The position numbers and the translations under genes were made by a program. A stretch of 64,000 bases of DNA from Sorangium cellulosum So0157-2 (GTDB lineage Bacteria > Myxococcota_A > Polyangia > Polyangiales > Polyangiaceae): contig NC_021658.1 of NCBI RefSeq assembly GCF_000418325.1, positions 620,001-684,000 of the forward strand, given 5' to 3'. This document shows, one piece after another, positions 26,564 through 36,278 of this stretch. Under the pieces are notes generated by a model, which worked only from the letters and a program-made list of their open reading frames with translations, did no database searches and was not told the origin of the DNA. Every line of letters begins with the position of its first letter. Position 1 is the stretch's first letter.

Positions 26564-27919
26564 TCAGCGCGGCCCGGGCAGGCGCCGCGAGAGCCACGCC
26601 GAGAGCGAGGGGCGCTTCCGGAGCGTGAGGCGCATCGGCTTGATCCCGGAGGCGAAGGCCGCCTCGGCGAGCGCCGGCAGGAGCGCCTCGTCGATGTTCT
26701 TGAGGGCGACCACGCGCTCCTCCCGCCGCTCGATCCAGACGAGCTCGCCGTCCGCGGCCTGCCCGAGGCGCGGCTCACCCTCGTCGCGCGCCGCGCCGCC
26801 GTAGAGAGACCACAGCGCGGACTCGACGACCGCCGCGGCGCTCACGTCGTCCCACGCGGACGCCCACGCGGTCCCGGCCGCGCCCGTCTTCCGGTCGCGC
26901 ACGAACAGGGCGCGATCGCCGTCCCAGGCCGCGGCGAGCGCGCGCATGTCCCCGAGCTCCAGCGCGCCGTCGAGCGGGCGCAGGAGCAGGTAGGAGAGCC
27001 ACTCGCCGAGCGAGTCCCAGTCGAGCGCCTCCAGCCGATCGGCGAGCGCGGGCGGCACCTCCTCCAGCCCGACCCGCACCACGGGATCCTGGCCGTCGAG
27101 GGTGAGGATCTGCTGGGTGGTCGCGGGGATGCGGTCGGAGAAGAGCGCGTCTTGCCGTGACCAGTCGAACGGGAAGGCCTGGTCGGGCGTGGGCGACGCC
27201 GCGCTCGCGCCGGTCAGGTTGTGGGCGCAATACTCGAACCCGAACCCGTAGGCGAACGACGGATAGTCGACGAACAGGGCAGGCAGCTCGTTCTCCTCGA
27301 GGATCTGCTCGCCGGCGGCCTGGGCGGCGTCGATGATGACGGCCCAGTTGAGCCGGTCCAGATCGGCGTCGTTGGCCTCCTGCATGAGGAAGCGCACCTC
27401 GGCGAGCATCGCGTCGCCCTCGATGGCCGCCCTCAGCGCGAGGTGCGCGTCGCTCGTCAGCGAAGCGGTGAGGAGCTTTCCGAGGTCGAAGTGCTGGTCC
27501 TGGAGCCCGTGGACGTACTCGTGGACGAGCACGTTGTCCTCCACCTCGCCGATGAGCGAGATCGCCTTGCTCTCGGTCGAGTACCAGGCGGCGAACACGT
27601 CCATCGACTGGCCGAAGGCGCCCTGGAGGTCGGTGTCCGGCGGGAAGAAGCCGAGTCGGCCGTAGGTGGCGGCGAGCGCGGCGAGCGCCTCCTCGTCGAT
27701 GGCGTCCGCGGCCTGCTCCGCCTCGGCGTCGACCTCGGCCCGCGAGATGGTGCGGACCGGCACCTCGCGCTCGAAGGACAGCTCGCGCACCTCTTCGGCG
27801 CGCGTGGCGAGCCAGGCGAAGCGGCTGGGCTCGGGGTCGTCCTCGTCGCCGCAGCCGGCGGCCGCGGGGAGGGACGACATCAAGAGGACGAGCGCTGGTT
27901 GTCTGAAGAATCGACGCAT
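26564..27919 (-). CDS. Lipoprotein with HExxH peptidase-like motif
   Basis: 451 residues with lipoprotein signal ending PAAAGC (~residue 23). HEYVHGLQDQHFDL near residue 131 matches the pattern HExxHALQDQHFDL of a group of bacterial putative zinc peptidases. A downstream Glu in EGDAMLAEV (~30 residues on) is a candidate third ligand. The rest is helical, with no other domain recognised. Envelope-anchored; activity not certain because the third ligand cannot be confirmed by eye. Convergent with the CxxxC lipoprotein gene. Confidence 0.75.
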   Translation of the reverse strand: MRRFFRQPALVLLMSSLPAAAGCGDEDDPEPSRFAWLATRAEEVRELSFEREVPVRTISRAEVDAEAEQAADAIDEEALAALAATYGRLGFFPPDTDLQGAFGQSMDVFAAWYSTESKAISLIGEVEDNVLVHEYVHGLQDQHFDLGKLLTASLTSDAHLALRAAIEGDAMLAEVRFLMQEANDADLDRLNWAVIIDAAQAAGEQILEENELPALFVDYPSFAYGFGFEYCAHNLTGASAASPTPDQAFPFDWSRQDALFSDRIPATTQQILTLDGQDPVVRVGLEEVPPALADRLEALDWDSLGEWLSYLLLRPLDGALELGDMRALAAAWDGDRALFVRDRKTGAAGTAWASAWDDVSAAAVVESALWSLYGGAARDEGEPRLGQAADGELVWIERREERVVALKNIDEALLPALAEAAFASGIKPMRLTLRKRPSLSAWLSRRLPGPR

Positions 27920-28073
27920 GGCCTTTCACCTCGCAGGCTCGCGTGGAGCCGGGCCCGCGGAGGCCTCCGCTTCCGGCCTCCGCGCTCTTGGCAAGCGGCG
28001 ATCATCGCCCGATCCGACGGCGCGTTCCAGCGCCGCGCCCGCATCGCACGATCCCCACGGGGGCCGGCGCGGC

Positions 28074-28652
28074 TCAGGCCGTCTGGACGTAGTGGCGCGA
28101 GAGGAGATCGTTCTGGATCCAGAGCAGCTTGTTGAAGGCGCGCAGCGTGCGCACCTCGGTCTCCCGGTCCAGGCCGAGGGACAGGATCGTCTGGAGCAGG
28201 GCGTCGGAGACGAAGCCCATGAGCGCGTTGATCTGCACGAGCGGGACGACGATCTCTGGATTGCCGGCCTTGGCCGTGTGGATCCGCCCCACCATGTCGA
28301 GGTAGGCGACCATCTTCGGGTCGTACGCGTGGGTCACGAGCCGGACGAGGTAGTCGGCGAGGTGCTTCTTGCGGAACTGGATCTGCTCGTGGCTCAGGGT
28401 GAGCGACAGGAGGTCCGCCGGCCCTTGCCCCTCGTAGCCGTGCTGCTTCGGCACGAAGTGGCGCTTCGTGGCGTCGTAGAGGAACAGCTTCTCGTACACC
28501 GCGTCGACGAGCGCCTGGACCTTCGGGGCGAGGTGCAGCGCGGCGCCGTGGATCGCGGCGATGTCCGCCTCTCCAAAGCCGACGAACTCGATGAGATACC
28601 CGAAGCGAACCTCGAGATCCGACTCTAGCAGCTTCTCGTCGATGTGTTTCAT
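28074..28652 (-). CDS. Protoglobin-like single-domain haem protein
   Basis: 192 residues from the ATG at 28652, chosen because GGAG lies ~10 bases upstream and the product then has family length (~195); the frame extends 22 codons further. MKHIDEKLLESDLEVRFGYL, the helix around RKKHLADYLVRLV (candidate proximal His) and the C-terminal LLQTILSL helix fit the protoglobin fold. There is no output domain, so it is a stand-alone O2/CO/NO binder or sensor. Divergent from the SDR gene across 363 bp with no other recognisable element. Confidence 0.8.
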   Translation of the reverse strand: MKHIDEKLLESDLEVRFGYLIEFVGFGEADIAAIHGAALHLAPKVQALVDAVYEKLFLYDATKRHFVPKQHGYEGQGPADLLSLTLSHEQIQFRKKHLADYLVRLVTHAYDPKMVAYLDMVGRIHTAKAGNPEIVVPLVQINALMGFVSDALLQTILSLGLDRETEVRTLRAFNKLLWIQNDLLSRHYVQTA

Positions 28653-29015
28653 GGCAACGGTGCTCCTCTCCGCCTTCGCGCGGGCGGCGTGCTGCGGGAC
28701 AATGCAGGGCGACGACACCGGAGCAGCTGTCCGCTGTCAAGCCTTGACTGGCGGGCCGCCGCGGGCTCATCAGGGCGGCGCGTCGCGCGCTGCGCGCGCT
28801 GGATACCGTCGCGTCGCGCGATCGAGCGCGGAGAGCGCCTGCGCCGCCGGACGCGCGGCGGCGGCGGAGATCACGAAGCGCGCAGCCGGGTAGGGGCAGC
28901 TCCGATCCGGAGTGCAGGCTGCGACCGATGGTCGGGCAGTCCGTTCGTCCTTATTGCCAGGTACCGCTGGGAGCGCGATCGGCTTCCCACCACAGGACAG
29001 CGGGAAGGAGGAGGC

Positions 29016-29906
29016 ATGCAGAACACTGGACCGAGCGAGGATCCGAAGGGCGCGGGCCCGAAGCCGCCTTTCGAGGGCAAGAGCCAGGACCGGCCGGGCA
29101 TCGAGGCCAAGATGGATCCGAGGCCCGATTACGGCGAGTCGTCGTACAAGGGCCTCGGCCGGCTGAAGGACCGCGTCGCGCTGATCACCGGCGGCGACAG
29201 CGGCATCGGCCGCGCCGTCGCGCTCGCGTTCGCCCGGGAGGGGGCCCACGTGGCGATCGCGTACCTGAGCGAGCACGAGGACGCGAAGGAGACCGTGCGG
29301 GTCGTCAAGGAGGCGGGGCGTGAGGCGATCGCGATCCCCGGCGATCTGGCCGACGAGGCGCATTGCCGGAAGGTGATCGAGGAGACGGCGCGCAAGTTCG
29401 GGCGGATCGACATCCTGGTGAACAACGCGGCGGAGCAGGGCAAGGCCGCCGAGCGGTTCGAGGAGATCGACGCCGCGCGCGTCGAGCGCACCTTCCGCGT
29501 CAACATCATGGCGATGTTCCACCTCGTCCGGCACGCGCTGCCGCACATGAAGGAGGGGAGCTCGATCATCAACGTGGCCTCGATCCAGGCCTACCAGCCG
29601 AGCCCGAACATCCTCGATTATGCGTCGACCAAGGGGGCGATCGTCACCTTCGGCAAGGGTCTGGCGCAGGACCTCATCAAGCGCGGCATCCGGGTCAACA
29701 CCGTCGCGCCCGGCCCGGTGTGGACGCCGCTCATCCAGCAGTCGTTCCCCGAGGAGAAGGTGGCCAGCTTCGGGAAAGACTCGCCGATGCAGCGGCCCGC
29801 GCAGCCGGCCGAGCTCGCTCCGGCGTTCGTGTTCCTGGCCTCGAACGAGGCCACCTACATCAACGGCGAGGTGCTCGGGGTCACGGGCGGCAAGCCGCTC
29901 GCCTAG
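29016..29906 (+). CDS. Short-chain dehydrogenase/reductase, stress-type
   Basis: 296 residues. The start is fixed by AAGGAGG at 29005-29011. A ~45-residue N-terminal extension (QNTGPSEDPKGAGPKPPFEG) precedes the Rossmann core, as in the YghA/general-stress SDR group. Motifs: TGGDSGIGR (cofactor loop), NNAA, catalytic Ser in NVASIQAY, and Tyr/Lys in YASTKGA. Predicted NAD(P)-dependent cytosolic oxidoreductase; substrate unknown. It stands alone, with an alpha/beta hydrolase gene ~200 bp downstream. Confidence 0.9.
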   Translation: MQNTGPSEDPKGAGPKPPFEGKSQDRPGIEAKMDPRPDYGESSYKGLGRLKDRVALITGGDSGIGRAVALAFAREGAHVAIAYLSEHEDAKETVRVVKEAGREAIAIPGDLADEAHCRKVIEETARKFGRIDILVNNAAEQGKAAERFEEIDAARVERTFRVNIMAMFHLVRHALPHMKEGSSIINVASIQAYQPSPNILDYASTKGAIVTFGKGLAQDLIKRGIRVNTVAPGPVWTPLIQQSFPEEKVASFGKDSPMQRPAQPAELAPAFVFLASNEATYINGEVLGVTGGKPLA

Positions 29907-30102
29907 CGCTGGATCGGCCGATCGAGCTCGTCCTGGACCCGCGGGTGGGCTCGCCGAGCCGCCCGGCCCCCGGCGAGGGTGTTCGTCGCGCGGGGTGGGC
30001 GCGGGCAGAGCTCGCCGTGGTCGTCGTCCAGGAGGACGACGAGATCTTCGTCGCCGGGCTCGACCCATGCCGGTAGACTCCAGCCACCAGAAGAGCACCA
30101 GC

Positions 30103-30885
30103 ATGAAGATCGCCAGATCAAAGGACGGCACGCCGCTGGCGTACGATGTCTATGGCAGCGGGCCCGCGCTCATTTACATCACAGGAGCCAGCTGCTTCCG
30201 CTCCTTCAAGCCCATCCTGCAAGACGCCAAGGAATTTGCCAAGGAGTTCACCGTCTACAACTACGATCGCCGAGGGCGCGGCGACAGCGGCGACACGCCG
30301 CCGTACTCGATAGAGCGCGAGGTCGAGGACATCGAGGCCATGATCGACGCAGCCGGCGGCAAGGCCAACCTGGTTGGCCACTCCTCCGGTGCCGTGCTGG
30401 CCCTCGAGGCCGCCCTGCGCCTGGGCGACAAGGTCGACAAAGTGGTGATGTACGACCCTTCCTATGTGCACGACGAGGCAGAGAAGGTCACGTACGGTCA
30501 GCTGAGCCAGCAGGTGCAAAGGCTGCTCGATGACGGCAACAACAAGGCGGCGATGCGCGTCTTCTTGAAGGGCATCGGCATGCCTGGCATCTTCGTCTGG
30601 CTGCTGCCCCTGTTCCCTGGCTGGAAAACGATGGTCGCGCTCGCGCCGACCCTCGCGTACGACATCGCCTTGACCAAGGACCTCCCGCCGGTCGAACGGG
30701 CCGCCAAGGTCGCCGTGCCGACGCAGATCATCGTGGGCGAAAAGAGCCCGGCGGGTATCCGCGACGTCGCGAGCCAGCTGACGAAAGCGATCCCCAACGC
30801 GAGGTTCGAGCGGCTCGCCGGCCAAGACCACATGGTCAGCGCGAAAGCCTTGCTGCCCGTGCTCTCGCGTTTTCTGAAGCAGTAA
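30103..30885 (+). CDS. Alpha/beta-hydrolase
   Basis: 260 residues from ATG 30103, which gives the usual family start MKIARSKDGTPLAYDVYG; an in-frame ATG at 30067 is possible. The nucleophile elbow is GHSSGA, the oxyanion region LIYITGAS, the acid is probably in the VGEKSP strand and the His is in GQDHM. A cytosolic hydrolase of small esters or lactones is likely, but the substrate cannot be deduced. Base composition is somewhat lower in GC than neighbours, which may indicate later acquisition. Confidence 0.85.
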   Translation: MKIARSKDGTPLAYDVYGSGPALIYITGASCFRSFKPILQDAKEFAKEFTVYNYDRRGRGDSGDTPPYSIEREVEDIEAMIDAAGGKANLVGHSSGAVLALEAALRLGDKVDKVVMYDPSYVHDEAEKVTYGQLSQQVQRLLDDGNNKAAMRVFLKGIGMPGIFVWLLPLFPGWKTMVALAPTLAYDIALTKDLPPVERAAKVAVPTQIIVGEKSPAGIRDVASQLTKAIPNARFERLAGQDHMVSAKALLPVLSRFLKQ

Positions 30886-31039
30886 TCCCCCGGGCTCGGA
30901 ATCGACGCGTCCGGATCGTCACGGGCGCGACGGCCCGCGCGGCGCGCCGACGCTCACGGATCGTTGTCGCACGGCGCGCACGGAGGTTCAACGAGGAGCG
31001 CCGGCGCTGGCTCCTCGGCCGCCGCCATCGCCGCTGAAG

Positions 31040-31182
31040 GTCGTTGGAGCGCGGAGGTCGCCGCGGCTCGGCACCTTCAGGAGCGTATGGCTGAACACAC
31101 CTCCGAAGGACAGGAGCGACCGCTCGCCGACGCGCGGGATCTCCGGGTAGAACGGCTGCACGAGGAGCCCCGAGATGGAGTA
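31040..31182 (-). pseudogene. ATP-grasp (RimK-like) gene relict
   Basis: In the 361-bp gap upstream of the GFA-type gene the minus strand encodes about 45 residues including [19 protein letters not shown] and GVFSHTLLKVPSRGDLR. This matches the conserved region of RimK-like ATP-grasp enzymes (pattern QPF-PEI-GE-SL-F-G-FSH-LK-P-GD-R). The frame is stopped a few codons upstream and about 20 codons downstream, so only this piece of a ~280-residue protein remains. Rest of the gap: nothing recognised. Confidence 0.5.
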
Positions 31183-31246
31183 CAGTCAGGCCTCCAGTCC
31201 GTCGAGCGTTCGCGCGCGAGCGCCCATCCTACCGGGAGGTCTGCAG

Positions 31247-31651
31247 ATGAAGAAAACGTACGCAGGGAGCTGTCACTGCGGCGCGGTCCGCTTCGAGGCC
31301 GATATCGACCTGAGCGCCGGGACCAACAAGTGCAACTGCTCCATCTGCACCAAGACGAGGAACTGGAACGCGATCATCAAGCCGGACGCGTTCCGGCTGC
31401 TCGCGGGGGAGGACGCGCTGAGCGACTACCAGTTCGGCATGAAGGTCGGGCACCACCTGTTCTGCCGGCGCTGCGGCGTGCGCTCGTTCGGGCGCGGGCA
31501 CCTGGAGCAGATCGGCGGCGATTACGTGGCGGTCCAGCTCGCCTCGCTCGACGACGTCGATCCCGGGGAGCTCCTCGCCGCGCCGATCTGGTACGCCGAC
31601 GGGCGCAACAACAACTGGCAAGCTCCACCGGAAGAGACGCGGCACCTGTGA
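31247..31651 (+). CDS. GFA/Mss4-like zinc protein
   Basis: 134 residues; GGGAGG at 31234-31239 sets the ATG at 31247. The family signature is complete: [16 protein letters not shown] and CRRCG, giving zinc sites as in the glutathione-dependent formaldehyde-activating (GFA) fold. A cytosolic small zinc protein; family members range from formaldehyde-glutathione adduct handling to unknown functions, so the reaction is not assigned. Monocistronic by context. Confidence 0.88.
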   Translation: MKKTYAGSCHCGAVRFEADIDLSAGTNKCNCSICTKTRNWNAIIKPDAFRLLAGEDALSDYQFGMKVGHHLFCRRCGVRSFGRGHLEQIGGDYVAVQLASLDDVDPGELLAAPIWYADGRNNNWQAPPEETRHL

Positions 31652-31720
31652 GCATCGCCGCCGCTCCCCGCGGTGGAAGAGGTGGGCAGCCCGGCGAGGC
31701 GTCCCGCGCCGCCGGCGCCC

Positions 31721-32155
31721 CTAAGGGCTCTTGAGCTGCGTCAGGTCGACGCGGACGCCCAGGTGGAGGAGCGCGTCCTCGGGCCGGGTGAAGGTGCTCA
31801 CGGGCGTGACATACCCCCTCGAGAGCCGCCCCACCTGGAGCACCCCGATCGCGCTCCTCAGGATGACCGCCGCCCTCTTGAACCCCTGGAACAACCGCGC
31901 GTGCGCCTGCCCGAACGTCACCTCGAACCCATCGTCATTGCGCATCGGCGCGTCCCGGGCGTCGACGAGCAGGAGAGAGCGCGGTCGGGAGATGATCCGG
32001 ATCGCCTGCTCGATGCGCCGGAAGCTCCGATCGAGCTCCTCGAAGCTCGGATAGGGCAGCGAAGACCGCCGGATGAACACGAGCTGCTGGGTCGGATCGT
32101 GATGGACGGCCGTGTACGGGTCCCGCTCGATCTCGCGCAATCCGTGGAGAGGCAC
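31721..32155 (-). CDS. Conserved-looking hypothetical protein
   Basis: About 144 residues from GTG 32155 (TTG 32161 also possible). No signal peptide or membrane segment. Alternating beta-alpha pattern: AVHHDPTQQLVFIRRSS, a helix SFEELDRSFRRIEQAIRII, RSLLLVDARDAP and AAVILRSAIGVLQVGRL. This could be a small STAS-like or SpoIIAA-like fold, but no diagnostic phosphosite is visible. Convergent with the GFA-type gene; followed upstream by a lipoprotein gene on the same strand. Confidence 0.55.
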   Translation of the reverse strand: MPLHGLREIERDPYTAVHHDPTQQLVFIRRSSLPYPSFEELDRSFRRIEQAIRIISRPRSLLLVDARDAPMRNDDGFEVTFGQAHARLFQGFKRAAVILRSAIGVLQVGRLSRGYVTPVSTFTRPEDALLHLGVRVDLTQLKSP

Positions 32156-32211
32156 GCGCAAAGGTTAGGCGGATCGCCGCCCCCCGTCGACCCCCGCGGC
32201 GCCGCGGCGGC

Positions 32212-32907
32212 TCACCCACCCTCACAGTCGGCGCCGCACTGCGCCCCTCCGCACGCCAACACCTCCGCAGCCGCCGGCGCGCCGCTCTCGTACAGCATCG
32301 CGCACAGCTCCCGGCACGCGGCGTCGCCCGCGGCGCACGTGTCGGTGCACGCGACGAGCGCCCGACACGACGGGTCGGCGGCGCACGCGTTCATCTCGGC
32401 GGCGCACCGCGCGTACCGGCAGGAATCGCACCGGGACAGCGCAGCGCGCGACGGGCACTGCACGGCGCACCGCTCGGCCGCACAGCCACCTTCGAGCGAG
32501 ACGCCGGAGATGCCCTCCCGGTGCGCGGTCATGCACGTCTGCTGACAGGGCTCCTCTCCCGGATCGCACCCGAGGAGGCAGTTGGCCAGGGCGGCGCACT
32601 CCGCGCTCCGCTGGCACGCGCAATAGCGCTCCTGGCAGCGGAGCGCGAGGCACGTCGTGCAGGGATCGCCGAGCGAAGCGCACGCGTACTCCGCCTCTCC
32701 GCCCGCCCCGCCGCCGGTCGCCGCGGAGCTCGCCCCGCCGGTCCCCCCGGCGCCGCCCGCTCCCCCCGCGCCGGCGCCGCCCGACCCGCTCGCTCCGGCG
32801 CCGCCCGCGCCGCCGGATCCGCCCGTCCGGGGGCTGTCCGGCGCCGAGCTGCAGGCCGCTGCGAGGAGCGCCACGACAGCGCACGTCTTCCAGGAAGAAC
32901 AGGTCAT
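32212..32907 (-). CDS. Cys-rich lipoprotein with Gly/Ala linker
   Basis: 231 residues. Signal MTCSSWKTCAVVALLAAAC has lipobox LAAAC. A ~50-residue Gly/Ala/Ser linker (low complexity) presents a C-terminal domain of ~150 residues with more than 20 cysteines in repeated C-x3-C / C-x2-C patterns (for example CTTCLALRCQERYCACQ and CDSCRYARCAAEMNAC). Repeats within the Cys domain suggest two or three related modules. Similar layouts are frequent among myxobacterial outer-surface lipoproteins; function unknown. Divergent from the O-methyltransferase. Confidence 0.7.
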   Translation of the reverse strand: MTCSSWKTCAVVALLAAACSSAPDSPRTGGSGGAGGAGASGSGGAGAGGAGGAGGTGGASSAATGGGAGGEAEYACASLGDPCTTCLALRCQERYCACQRSAECAALANCLLGCDPGEEPCQQTCMTAHREGISGVSLEGGCAAERCAVQCPSRAALSRCDSCRYARCAAEMNACAADPSCRALVACTDTCAAGDAACRELCAMLYESGAPAAAEVLACGGAQCGADCEGG

Positions 32908-32993
32908 GGTCGACGCTACCCCGAAGATCGCCGGCAGCTCAAGGTGGGGTGACAGGCCCGCGTGCTACCGTGGCCCCACAAGGAACCTCCACG

Positions 32994-33635
32994 ATGGCCC
33001 ACCTCCTCGATCGAGACCTGGAGCGCTACGTCCACGACCACACCGAGCCGCCTCCCGCGCTCCTCGACGAGCTGCGCGAGCACACCCTCGCCAGCGATCC
33101 GCGGGCAGGCATGCAGGTCGGGCGGGTCGAGGGCGCCCTGCTCAAGCTGCTCTGCGCCCTCATGCAGGCGCGCCGCGTCCTCGAGATCGGCACCTTCACC
33201 GGCTACTCGGCCCTCAGCATGGCCGAGGCGCTCCCGCCCGACGGTGAGCTCGTCACCTGCGACCGCGACCCCGACGTGACCCGCGTCGCCCGGTCGTTCT
33301 TCGACCGCAGCGAGCACGGCGAGAAGATCCGGATCGCGCTCGGCGACGCGCTCGAGACGATCCGCGCCCTGCCGGCGAGCCCGGCCTTCGATCTCGTGTT
33401 CATCGACGCCGACAAGGAGCGGTATTCGGCGTACTTCGAGGAGGCCCTCCCGCGCGTCCGCCGCGGCGGGCTGATCGTCGCCGACAACACCCTCTGGGGC
33501 GGCGAGGTCCTCGCCCCGGAGACCGCGGACGGCCGCGCCATCGCCGCCTTCAACGACCTCGTGGCCCGCGATCCCCGGGTCGAGAAGGTCATGCTCTCGG
33601 TGCGCGACGGGGTGACGCTCGCGCGCAAGCGCTGA
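32994..33635 (+). CDS. SAM-dependent O-methyltransferase
   Basis: 213 residues from ATG 32994, chosen by the AAGGA ~10 bases upstream; the frame is open 15 codons further. Class I methyltransferase of the caffeoyl-CoA/catechol O-methyltransferase type: VLEIGTFTGYSALSMAEAL (motif I), VTCDRDPDV, FIDADKERYSAYFEEALP (metal-binding Asp and Lys) and VADNTLWGGEV. Divalent-metal-dependent methylation of a catechol-like hydroxyl is expected; acceptor unknown. The 3' end of the gene is partly duplicated downstream (see findings). Confidence 0.9.
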   Translation: MAHLLDRDLERYVHDHTEPPPALLDELREHTLASDPRAGMQVGRVEGALLKLLCALMQARRVLEIGTFTGYSALSMAEALPPDGELVTCDRDPDVTRVARSFFDRSEHGEKIRIALGDALETIRALPASPAFDLVFIDADKERYSAYFEEALPRVRRGGLIVADNTLWGGEVLAPETADGRAIAAFNDLVARDPRVEKVMLSVRDGVTLARKR

Positions 33636-33785
33636 GGGGAACCGAGGAGAAGAACCGAGGAGCAAGCGCTGAGGGGAACCGAGGAGAACCGAGGAGAACC
33701 GAGGGGACCGCCCCGCCCGCAGGCCGCCGCGCGCTTCCGAAATCCCTCCGTGATTTCCAGCGCGCGGCGCTAGAGTCCAGCCAGC

Positions 33786-34657
<872 letters not shown>

Positions 34658-34661
<4 letters not shown>

Positions 34662-35686
34662 CGGCGCCCGCGCCCGGCCGCGCTTCTCGGCCCGCGCGCG
34701 CGCCCGCGCTCGCCCTCGCCGCGGCGCCCGCGGCGCTCGCCCTCGCGCTCCTCCTCGCCGTCCTGCTCGGCGCCGAGCCCGTCTCGGTCGAGCGCGCCCT
34801 CGCGGGCCCGGGCCTCGACCGGACGCTCCTCCTCGACGTGCGCCTGCCGCGCGTACTCCTCGCGGCCATCTCCGGCGCCGGCCTCGCGGCCGTGGGCGCC
34901 GCGTTCCAGGCGCTGCTCCGCAACCCGCTCGCCGAGCCCTACGTGCTCGGCGTCTCCGGCGGCGCCGCGCTCGGCGCCGCGCTCGCGATCGCGCTCGGCG
35001 TCGGCGCGGCGACCGTCCTCGGCGCCACGCTCCTGCCGGCGGCGGCGCTCGCCGGCGGCCTCGCCGCGACGGTGCTCGTCTACGCCATCGCCCGCGGCGC
35101 GGCCGAGGGCACCTCCGGCGCCTCGATGCTCCTCGCCGGCGTGATCGTGAACTCCATCGCCGCCGGCCTCATCACGTTCCTCAAGACGATCGTCTCCCCC
35201 TCGCGCTCCCAGCAGCTGCTCCGGTGGCTCATCGGCTTCGTCGAGCTGCCCACGGCCTCGGTCCTCCTCGGCGTCGCCGCCTACGTCGCCGTCGGCTGCG
35301 CGGTGCTCCTCGCCGACGCCGCGCGCCTGAACCTCCTCTCGCTCGGCGACGAGTCGGCCGGGACCCTCGGCGTCGACGTGCGCGCCGTCGAGCGCCGGAT
35401 CTTCTTCGCGTCCTCGTGCGTGGTCGGCGCGATCGTCAGCCGCACCGGCCTCATCGGCTTCGTCGGGCTCATCGTCCCGCACGCGGTCCGCCGGCTGGCC
35501 GGCGCGGATCACCGGCGGCTCCTGCCGCTGTCGCTGGTCGCCGGCGCGGTGCTGCTCACGACCTGCGACCTCCTCGCGCGCCTCTCGTTCCGGTGGCTCG
35601 GCACGGAGCCGCCCGTCGGCGCGGTGACCGCGGTCCTCGGCGGGCCGCTGTTCCTCGCGCTCCTCCGGCGCTCGCCGCGCCTGTGA
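34658..35686 (+). CDS. FecCD-type ABC transporter permease
   Basis: 342 residues. The TTG at 34658 is chosen for the TTGA overlap with coaX and a GGAGG ~11 bases upstream. Nine or ten membrane helices. Conserved features are LPRVLLAAISGAGLAAVGAAFQ, RNPLAEPYVLGVSGGAALGA, LRWLIGF and GLIGFVGLIVPHAVR, the coupling region for the ATPase. Imports iron-siderophore, haem or cobalamin together with a binding protein and ATPase. Neither partner is encoded nearby, so it must work with components from elsewhere or be an operon remnant. Confidence 0.92.
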
Positions 35687-35789
35687 GGGCCGCGCGCCGG
35701 GCCGCCGCGAGCGGGACGCGTGGCCACCGCGAGCGCGACGCTGGGCCGCCGCGAGCGCCGCGGTCGCGCGCTCGGCCGCCGCGGGCGCG

Positions 35790-36188
35790 TCAGGTCATGC
35801 CGAGGAGCTTGTTCATGCTGGCCTCGTCGGCCGGCGTGAACGGGTAGCGATCGAACTCGGCGCTCGTGACCCACCGGAAGGCGTTCACGGCCAGCGAGGC
35901 GAGCTCGCCGCTCTTGATGTGACACTCGTAGAGGTACAGGTCGACGATGTAGCGCTCGTACGGGTGGCTCACGAACGAGATCAGCTGGCCCACCTCGATC
36001 TCGACGCCGAGCCGGTGCCGGACCTCGCGCTTCAGGGCGGCCGCGTCGGTCTCGGACTCTTCCACGCGCCCGCCGGGGAACTCCCAGAGCATCGGCAGCA
36101 CGGCGGTCGGGCGGCGCTGGGTGATGAGGTACCGGCCGTCCTGTTCGATCACGGCGGCGACCACGCGGATGGTGCGGACCATTTCCAT
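35790..36188 (-). CDS. Nudix-fold protein with altered Nudix box
   Basis: 132 residues; GAGG about 10 bases upstream supports ATG 36188. Fold and length match MutT-type hydrolases (VVAAVIEQDGRYLITQR, WEFPGGRVE, PADEASM). The Nudix box reads GRVEESETDAAALKREVRHR then LGV: the RE pair is present, but the EE pair that binds the catalytic metal in MutT is His-Arg. Activity on nucleoside triphosphates is therefore doubtful; it may bind a ligand or use other acids. The ~100-bp gap to the permease carries an imperfect GCCGCCGCGAGCG repeat. Confidence 0.85.
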   Translation of the reverse strand: MEMVRTIRVVAAVIEQDGRYLITQRRPTAVLPMLWEFPGGRVEESETDAAALKREVRHRLGVEIEVGQLISFVSHPYERYIVDLYLYECHIKSGELASLAVNAFRWVTSAEFDRYPFTPADEASMNKLLGMT

Positions 36189-36278
36189 GGCGAGTGCCTC
36201 AGGGATGCCCAGCGTACGACGGGGCGTGGGGTTGTGCGAGCGTGCCGGTCGCGTCCTCGGAGCTCGGGCCGCGTGGCC

